From assembly GCA_023432305.1 (NCBI GenBank), contig JAEYUT010000152.1, positions 1 to 10,418 on the forward strand: a stretch of DNA of 10,418 nt. Reading direction: 5' to 3'. How positions within the stretch are numbered: the first letter of the stretch is position 1; every line of letters starts with the position of its first letter. Shown piece after piece: positions 6,000 through 10,418 of the stretch. The stretch comes from Actinomycetes bacterium (GTDB lineage Bacteria > Actinomycetota > Actinomycetes > Actinomycetales > Microbacteriaceae). The notes under the pieces are model-generated. The model had not been told where the DNA came from. It saw only the letters and a list, made by a program, of their open reading frames with translations, and made no database searches. A program made the position numbers and the translations under genes.

Positions 6000-6026
6000 A
6001 GGGGCAGTGATCGACCGGATCGGATG

Positions 6027-6033
6027 AAGGAGG
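6027..6033 (+). promoter_or_regulatory. Ribosome binding site of whiB
   Basis: AAGGAGG lies 5 nt before the ATG at 6039. This rules out the ATG at 6024, which overlaps the region just before the site. Confidence 0.9.
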
Positions 6034-6038
6034 GGCGG

Positions 6039-6365
6039 ATGTCGAAGAGCGAATACCAGCCCTCCGTCCCCGAGGACTGGTTCATCGATCCCGTCCGACT
6101 CGGCATGCCCGGCATCCGCTCGGCCGTCCCCGATGAGGACAACGAGCTCGCCTGGCAGACCGACGCCCTCTGCGCGCAGACCGACCCCGAGGCCTTCTTC
6201 CCCGAGAAGGGCGGCTCGACGCGCGACGCGAAGCGCATCTGCCAGGGCTGCACCGTCCGCGGCGAATGCCTCGAATACGCTCTCGCCAACGATGAGCGCT
6301 TCGGCATCTGGGGCGGCCTCAGCGAGCGCGAGCGCCGCAAGCTCCGCCGCAGCCGCATCGCCTGA
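6039..6365 (+). CDS. whiB: WhiB-family iron-sulfur transcriptional regulator, WhiB2/WhmD class
   Basis: The protein has 108 residues. Wbl proteins carry a [4Fe-4S] cluster and act with the principal sigma factor on target promoters; they respond to oxygen or nitric oxide and control development, division or stress genes. All hallmarks are present. The four cluster cysteines are C45, C68, C71 and C77 (C-x2-C-x5-C for the last three). The G-I-W-G-G turn is at 89-93, and a basic tail RERRKLRRSR follows for DNA contact. The block ALCAQTDPEAFFPEKGGSTR and the tail LEYALANDERFGIWGGLSE are typical of the Streptomyces WhiB / mycobacterial WhmD (WhiB2) class, linked to septation. The start is fixed by AAGGAGG 5 nt upstream. 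It has its own promoter. The following glycosyltransferase and DUF5719 gene fit an arrangement seen in many actinobacteria, so a role in envelope or division control is plausible. Confidence 0.96.
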   Translation: MSKSEYQPSVPEDWFIDPVRLGMPGIRSAVPDEDNELAWQTDALCAQTDPEAFFPEKGGSTRDAKRICQGCTVRGECLEYALANDERFGIWGGLSERERRKLRRSRIA

Positions 6366-6390
6366 TTCCGGATCGCATGCGCGTCTGACG

Positions 6391-6405
6391 CGTGTCGCGG
6401 ACACG
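6391..6405. promoter_or_regulatory. GACAC inverted repeat (CGTGTC-GCG-GACACG)
   Basis: A perfect six-base inverted repeat with a three-base centre lies between whiB and the glycosyltransferase, ending where the -35 box of the latter would be. It contains two opposed GACAC units. GACAC is the core recognition motif reported for WhiA, the developmental partner of WhiB in Streptomyces. As RNA it could instead be a short terminator hairpin for whiB, although there is no T-run. The sequence alone cannot decide between these. Confidence 0.45.
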
Positions 6406-6423
6406 TCACAGCCTTGCCCCGCC

Positions 6424-6429
6424 TAGCGT
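6424..6429 (+). promoter_or_regulatory. Candidate -10 box of the glycosyltransferase operon
   Basis: TAGCGT ends 7 nt before the ATG at 6437. TAGCGTGGGAG just ahead of a start codon is a familiar leaderless layout in high-GC actinobacteria. GGAGAG directly before the ATG is too close for a standard ribosome site. No clear -35 hexamer is visible; the GACAC repeat occupies that place. Confidence 0.5.
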
Positions 6430-6436
6430 GGGAGAG

Positions 6437-9265
6437 ATGCCCCGAGTCACTGCGATCCTCGTCGTCCACGACGGCGCTTCCTGGCTCGATGGCACCCTCA
6501 GCGCCCTCGCCGGCCTCAGTAGGCGTCCCGACGCCCTCGTGCTGGTCGCCGACGCGAGCCTGACCGTCGACCCCGACGCCCTCGCCGCCGCGGGAGTCAC
6601 CCAGGTCGTCACCGCCTCGGGGGGCACCTACGGCGACGCCGTCGCCCGCGCCCTCGCCGCATCCCCCAGCGAGGGATCCGACGAATGGCTGTGGCTGCTG
6701 CGTGCCGACACCGCTCCTGCGCCCGACGCCCTGCGTGCGCTTCAGGCTGCCGTCGAACTCGCCCCGTCGGTCGTCATCGCCGGTCCCAAGCTCGTCGACG
6801 CCGAGGAGACAGCCCGCATCCGCTCGTACGGCGCCACGATCTCGCCGAGCGGCGCGACCGTGAACCTGGTCGACGACGAACTCGACCAGGCCCAGTACGA
6901 CAGCGACGCCGACGTGATGGCCGTCGATGTCGCGGGCTCTCTCGTGCGCCGCGATGTCTGGGTCGCCCTGCGCGGACTGGACGCGGGACTCCCCGCGACA
7001 GACGCCGGACTCGACCTCGGCATCCGTGCGCGCCTCGCCGGTCATCGCGTGGTGCGCGTCGCCGACGCGAAGGTCGCCGTCGGGCGTCGAGCCGAGGACA
7101 TCGGTCGGCGCAAGCCCGCCGGCATGCGCGTGCGACGTCGCATGGCGCGCAGCGCGCAGCTGCACCGCCGCCTCGTCTACGCGCCCGCGCTCGCCCTTCC
7201 CCTGCATTGGCTGAGCCTGCTGCCGCTCGCTCTCATCCGCGTCGCCGGGCACCTGCTTGCCAAGCGCCCGGGGGACGCCCCCGGTGAACTCGGCGCCGCC
7301 GTGCGCGCTCTGTTCGACGGATCGGTCTGGCGTGCCCGCTCGCGACTGGCCAGGGCACGGAAGGTCTCCTGGCGTGCACTCGCCCCGCTGCGGATGCGCG
7401 GAGCGGAGCTGCGTGAGCATCGCGCGCACGAACGCGACAAGGATGACGAGCGGATCGGTCGCGAGCCCGACCTCGTGCGCGCCTCGTTCCTCGGCGGCGG
7501 CACCTGGGTGGTCGCGATCGCCCTCGTCGTCGGAGTCATCGCCCAGTGGAGGCTCATCGGCGCGACCAACCTGGAAGGCGGGGCGCTCGCGCCGCTCGCC
7601 CCCACGGTGGGCGAGCTGTGGAGCCGCGTGGGATGGGGGGAGCGCGCGATCGGCGTCCCCTTCCTCGGCGCAGCGGACCCGGCATCGGTGCTGTGGGCCG
7701 TCCTCGGAACCCTCACCTGGTGGGATCCGTCGTTCTCGATCGTGCTGCTGTGGCTGCTCGCTCTCCCTCTCGCCGCGCTCGGTGCCTGGTGGGCGGCGAC
7801 ACGTCTCAGCGAGCGTGTGTGGCCTCCCTCGATCGCAGCCCTGCTGTGGAGCTTCGCACCCATGCTCCTCATCGCGCTCGGGCAGGGACGCCCCGGCGCG
7901 GTGCTCGTGCACATCCTGCTCCCGTGGCTGCTGCTGGCTCTCATCGAGTCGGTGCGCTCATGGACGGCCGCCGCCGCCGCGGCGCTCCTCTTCGCGGGGG
8001 TGACAGCCGCGTCGCCCATCCTCGCCCTGCCTCTCGCCCTCGCCGTCATCGCGTGGGCGGCGGCGCGCCCACGCGGCTTCGTGCGGATCATCGGGGTGCT
8101 CATCCCCGCCGCCGTGCTCTTCGCCCCGCTCATCATCGACGCCATCCGACAGGGCTCGCCCCTCGCTGTGCTCGCCGACCCCGGTCTCGTCGTCCCCGCC
8201 GCCGCACCGAGCGGCTGGGAGCTCGTCATCGGGCTGCCGCAGGCGGGAGTCTCGGGCTGGGAGCAGCTTCTGGCGGCGCTCGGCATCGCGCCGGGCATCT
8301 GGAGCACCCTCGCTCCGGCCGTGCTTCTCTCGCCTCTGGCCGCACTCGCTCTGCTCGCCCTGTTTCTTCCGGGGGCGCGCCGATCCATCCCGGCCCTCAT
8401 CCTCGCGACCCTCGGCCTCGCAACCGCCTGGATCAGCACCCAGCTGCACATCGTGAGCGTCGGCCCAGAGGTCGCAGGCCCCTGGGCGGGTGCCCCGCTC
8501 AGCCTGTACTGGATCGGCATCGTCGGGGCGGCTGTGGTCACCCTCGATGTGCTCGGCCGGTCGGCGGGGCCCGTGGGCGTTCTCTCGCTCGCCGCCGCGG
8601 TGCTCGCCGTCATCCCCGCACTTGCAGCACCGGCGTTCGGCAGCTCTCCCGTCCACCCCGGCGACGGGCGCGTGCTCCCGGCTCTCGCAGCGGTCGTCGC
8701 ATCCGAGGATCCGGGCGTGGGAACGCTCGTGCTGACGCCGTATCCCGACGGCACGCTCGGAGTCATGCTGCAGCGCGGCGACGGGGCGACCCTCGACGAC
8801 CAGTCGGCACTGCATGCCGGACGCACACAGCCGAGCGATGAGGACCTCGCACTCGCCGAGCTCGCCGGCAACCTCGCCTCGCGTGGCGGGTACGACCCCG
8901 CCCCCGAGCTGCAGCGGCAGCAGATCCGCTTCGTGCTCGTCGAGCCGCTCGAGAGTCCCGCGACCGAGGAGGCCACCGCGGTGCGCGAACGCGCCGTCGC
9001 CGCCCTCGACGCATCGCCCGACCTCGCGGCGGAGAGCGACAGCGCCTACGGCACGCTCTGGTCCTTCGGCGCGCTCGAGCGCACCCCGGACGCGCCCGTC
9101 GACCGGGGCGCCTACGGTGCGACGGTGCTCGCCGTGCAGGGGATCGTCGCGCTCCTCGCGCTGCTGCTCGCGATCCCGACCCGGCGTCGGCGCCGTGTCG
9201 TGGAGACGTCGTCGCTCATCGACGAGCCTGCCGCAACGACCTTCGACGAGGACACCGATGGCTGA
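6437..9265 (+). CDS. Large membrane glycosyltransferase, family 2 type
   Basis: The protein has 942 residues. The first 220 or so form a GT-A (GT2-like) domain. It starts with the strand PRVTAILVVHDGASWLDGTL and continues with WLWLLRADTAPAPDAL (84-99), VIAGPKLVDAEE (113-124) and GLDLGIRARLAGHRVVRVADA (191-211). GT2 enzymes move a sugar from a nucleotide or lipid donor. After one hydrophobic segment (about 247-270) comes a basic loop, then a block of about eleven membrane helices between 355 and 732. An outside domain (about 733-890) and a final helix (about 894-913) follow. The fold suggests transfer onto, or export of, an envelope glycan. The usual Asp pair before the Pro-rich turn is Ala90-Asp91 here, so metal binding may be altered. 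The ATG at 6437 is preferred over the GTG at 6392 because it starts directly at the first GT strand and follows a good -10 box. It overlaps the next gene by 8 nt. Substrate unknown. Confidence 0.88.
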   Translation: MPRVTAILVVHDGASWLDGTLSALAGLSRRPDALVLVADASLTVDPDALAAAGVTQVVTASGGTYGDAVARALAASPSEGSDEWLWLLRADTAPAPDALRALQAAVELAPSVVIAGPKLVDAEETARIRSYGATISPSGATVNLVDDELDQAQYDSDADVMAVDVAGSLVRRDVWVALRGLDAGLPATDAGLDLGIRARLAGHRVVRVADAKVAVGRRAEDIGRRKPAGMRVRRRMARSAQLHRRLVYAPALALPLHWLSLLPLALIRVAGHLLAKRPGDAPGELGAAVRALFDGSVWRARSRLARARKVSWRALAPLRMRGAELREHRAHERDKDDERIGREPDLVRASFLGGGTWVVAIALVVGVIAQWRLIGATNLEGGALAPLAPTVGELWSRVGWGERAIGVPFLGAADPASVLWAVLGTLTWWDPSFSIVLLWLLALPLAALGAWWAATRLSERVWPPSIAALLWSFAPMLLIALGQGRPGAVLVHILLPWLLLALIESVRSWTAAAAAALLFAGVTAASPILALPLALAVIAWAAARPRGFVRIIGVLIPAAVLFAPLIIDAIRQGSPLAVLADPGLVVPAAAPSGWELVIGLPQAGVSGWEQLLAALGIAPGIWSTLAPAVLLSPLAALALLALFLPGARRSIPALILATLGLATAWISTQLHIVSVGPEVAGPWAGAPLSLYWIGIVGAAVVTLDVLGRSAGPVGVLSLAAAVLAVIPALAAPAFGSSPVHPGDGRVLPALAAVVASEDPGVGTLVLTPYPDGTLGVMLQRGDGATLDDQSALHAGRTQPSDEDLALAELAGNLASRGGYDPAPELQRQQIRFVLVEPLESPATEEATAVRERAVAALDASPDLAAESDSAYGTLWSFGALERTPDAPVDRGAYGATVLAVQGIVALLALLLAIPTRRRRRVVETSSLIDEPAATTFDEDTDG

Positions 9266-10418
9266 GCACGACCCGACGTCCCAGGACGACCCGATGCCCG
9301 CGGACGGCCCCACGCCCGCGGATGAGGCGCGTCCCGCGGAGGTGTCCGCGGAGCCCGCCGAGCAGCATGCGATGCCAGCGCACCACGAGCTGGCGACGGA
9401 GCCCGAGGCGGGAGCTCCTCCCGCCTCGACGCCTCCCTCCGCGGCGAATGCGCGCAGCCGTGAGGCCGCCATGGTCTCCCTCCGTGTCGCGCGGGGCCTT
9501 GTGGGACTCGGTCTCGCGGCGGCGCTCGTCGCCGGAGTCGGCCTCGCGACCGCACCCTCCGTCAGCATCGACCCGCTCGCGACGACCGTCGATCCCGAGC
9601 CCGCCGACCTCATCCGCGCCTGCGCAGGTCCGCTCCTGCGCCTCGGCGACCCCACCGGAGCGAATGCCGGCCAGACCTTCGCGGTGGGAGAGCCGGACGT
9701 CATCGCCTCGGCGATCTCCGGCGATGCGGTGCAGACCTCCGCAGGGGACGCAGTCGTGCTCACCCTCGCCGCAGCCGCCGACGCGGCGCTCGCGGGCACG
9801 CAGTCCCAGGTCGCCTCCGGAGGCGACGGACTCGAAGGACTCGCCGTCGCCTCCTGCATCGAACCCGCCAGCAGCGCGTGGCTCGTCGGCGGTGCGAACG
9901 CCACGGGACGCACCACGCTCCTCGTGCTGACCAATCCCACCGAGGTCCCCGCCGACGTCACCATCCAGCTCTGGGGAGAGGACGGCGCGATCACCGCGCC
10001 GGGAATGTCCGGACTCCGCGTCCCGCCCGGAAGTCAGCGCATCGTCCCGCTCACCGGGTACGCGCCGGAGCTCACCTCGCCGATCGTGCGCGTCACGGCA
10101 CGCGGCGGGCAGATCGCCGCGACACTGCAGACCTCGGTGATCCGCGTCCTCGACCCTGGCGGGGTGGACATCGTCGGCCCCAGCGCAGCCCCCGCGACGC
10201 GTGTCGTCGTACCGGGAGTGCGTCTGGCTGACACCGCCGGCGTGAGCGGCGCGCTCGGGCGCCTCGACCACGAGGACCTCGATGCGATCGCACGCATCGG
10301 AAACGTCGGCTCCGCGGATGCCGACGTCGAGATCAGTGTGCGCCCGGCGGGAGCAGACGGCTTCGGCACGTCGTTCCGCGTCGACGTGCCCGCCGGACGT
10401 GTCGTCGACGTCGCCCTC
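9258..10418 (+). CDS. DUF5719-family membrane-anchored protein, 3' end outside the window
   Basis: At least 387 codons are visible and the frame is open at the right edge. The first 72 residues are a disordered Pro/Ala/Glu/Asp-rich cytoplasmic tail. One membrane helix (about 78-98) follows, then an ectodomain. Cys122 (ACAGPLLRLGD) and Cys200 (LAVASCIEPASSAWLVGG) probably form a disulfide. After them come beta-rich repeats such as LLVLTNPTEVPADVTIQLWG (221-240), VPPGSQRIVPL and LQTSVI, which mark the DUF5719 family. Its function is not known; it is almost always next to the large glycosyltransferase in actinobacteria, so it may assist that enzyme at the membrane. The ATG at 9258 lies inside the last codons of the glycosyltransferase (8-nt overlap, ATGGCTGA). 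This implies translational coupling and one operon. An internal ATG further on would lose only the disordered tail, so the exact start is less certain than the family. Confidence 0.9.
   Translation, partial: MAEHDPTSQDDPMPADGPTPADEARPAEVSAEPAEQHAMPAHHELATEPEAGAPPASTPPSAANARSREAAMVSLRVARGLVGLGLAAALVAGVGLATAPSVSIDPLATTVDPEPADLIRACAGPLLRLGDPTGANAGQTFAVGEPDVIASAISGDAVQTSAGDAVVLTLAAAADAALAGTQSQVASGGDGLEGLAVASCIEPASSAWLVGGANATGRTTLLVLTNPTEVPADVTIQLWGEDGAITAPGMSGLRVPPGSQRIVPLTGYAPELTSPIVRVTARGGQIAATLQTSVIRVLDPGGVDIVGPSAAPATRVVVPGVRLADTAGVSGALGRLDHEDLDAIARIGNVGSADADVEISVRPAGADGFGTSFRVDVPAGRVVDVAL

Noticed and set aside
6392..6436. GTG start adding 15 residues to the glycosyltransferase
   Set aside because: It lies upstream of the likely -10 box and would have to be transcribed from elsewhere; the GT domain begins right at the ATG at 6437.
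5984..7912. Very long minus-strand frame opposite whiB and the glycosyltransferase
   Set aside because: It is Arg/Gly/Glu/Asp-rich low-complexity text without domains, the usual antisense shadow of high-GC coding DNA.
7177..9994. Further long minus-strand frames opposite the glycosyltransferase and DUF5719 genes
   Set aside because: They show the same shadow pattern, with no family match, no ribosome site and skewed composition.
1..10418. CRISPR arrays, tRNA or rRNA genes, insertion sequences, phage or toxin-antitoxin genes
   Set aside because: No regularly spaced repeats, cloverleaf, transposase motifs or such proteins could be found by reading both strands.

Overview
The window is high-GC DNA with the features of an actinobacterium. 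It has a WhiB-family iron-sulfur regulator, several candidate promoters whose -10 box sits 6-8 nt before the ATG (the leaderless style common in this phylum), GTG starts, and a WhiB / giant glycosyltransferase / DUF5719 gene order. The overall flavour is Microbacteriaceae (Microbacterium-like). That placement rests on recognising the protein families, not on a search.

Left half (1-3762): a tandem array of three paralogous, unrecognised, membrane-anchored, six-cysteine proteins. Copy 1 (entering from the left edge, ending at 1014) is a pseudogene with an in-frame TAG at 384-386 and a frameshift near 781. Copies 2 (1555-2634) and 3 (2649-3743) are intact and lie 14 nt apart, so probably form one operon. 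A decayed 3' fragment of an AraC/GlxA-type regulator lies antisense behind copy 1 (about 1088-1345). The intact regulator of that type (3763-4716, minus) lies antisense behind copy 3. The array therefore looks like duplication of a unit made of a Cys-rich protein gene plus the convergent regulator gene end, followed by decay of one unit. A strong 14-nt-arm hairpin (1027-1059) lies between the decayed convergent pair.

Middle (4717-6365): a divergent regulatory region, a 37-residue single-helix membrane protein (4799-4912), UDP-glucose 4-epimerase galE (4933-5898), and a WhiB2/WhmD-class regulator (6039-6365). The whiB gene has a clear promoter overlapped by an imperfect palindrome.

Right (6391-10418): a GACAC inverted repeat lies in the -35 region of the next gene. 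That gene is a 942-residue GT2-type membrane glycosyltransferase (6437-9265), overlapping by 8 nt a DUF5719 membrane-anchored protein that runs off the right edge. GalE, the glycosyltransferase and DUF5719 all point to cell-envelope or surface-glycan work, with WhiB as the likely developmental or redox regulator nearby. No tRNA, rRNA, CRISPR array, insertion sequence or phage gene was seen. The least explained part is the Cys-rich array with its regulator remnant; nothing in it proves a new system.
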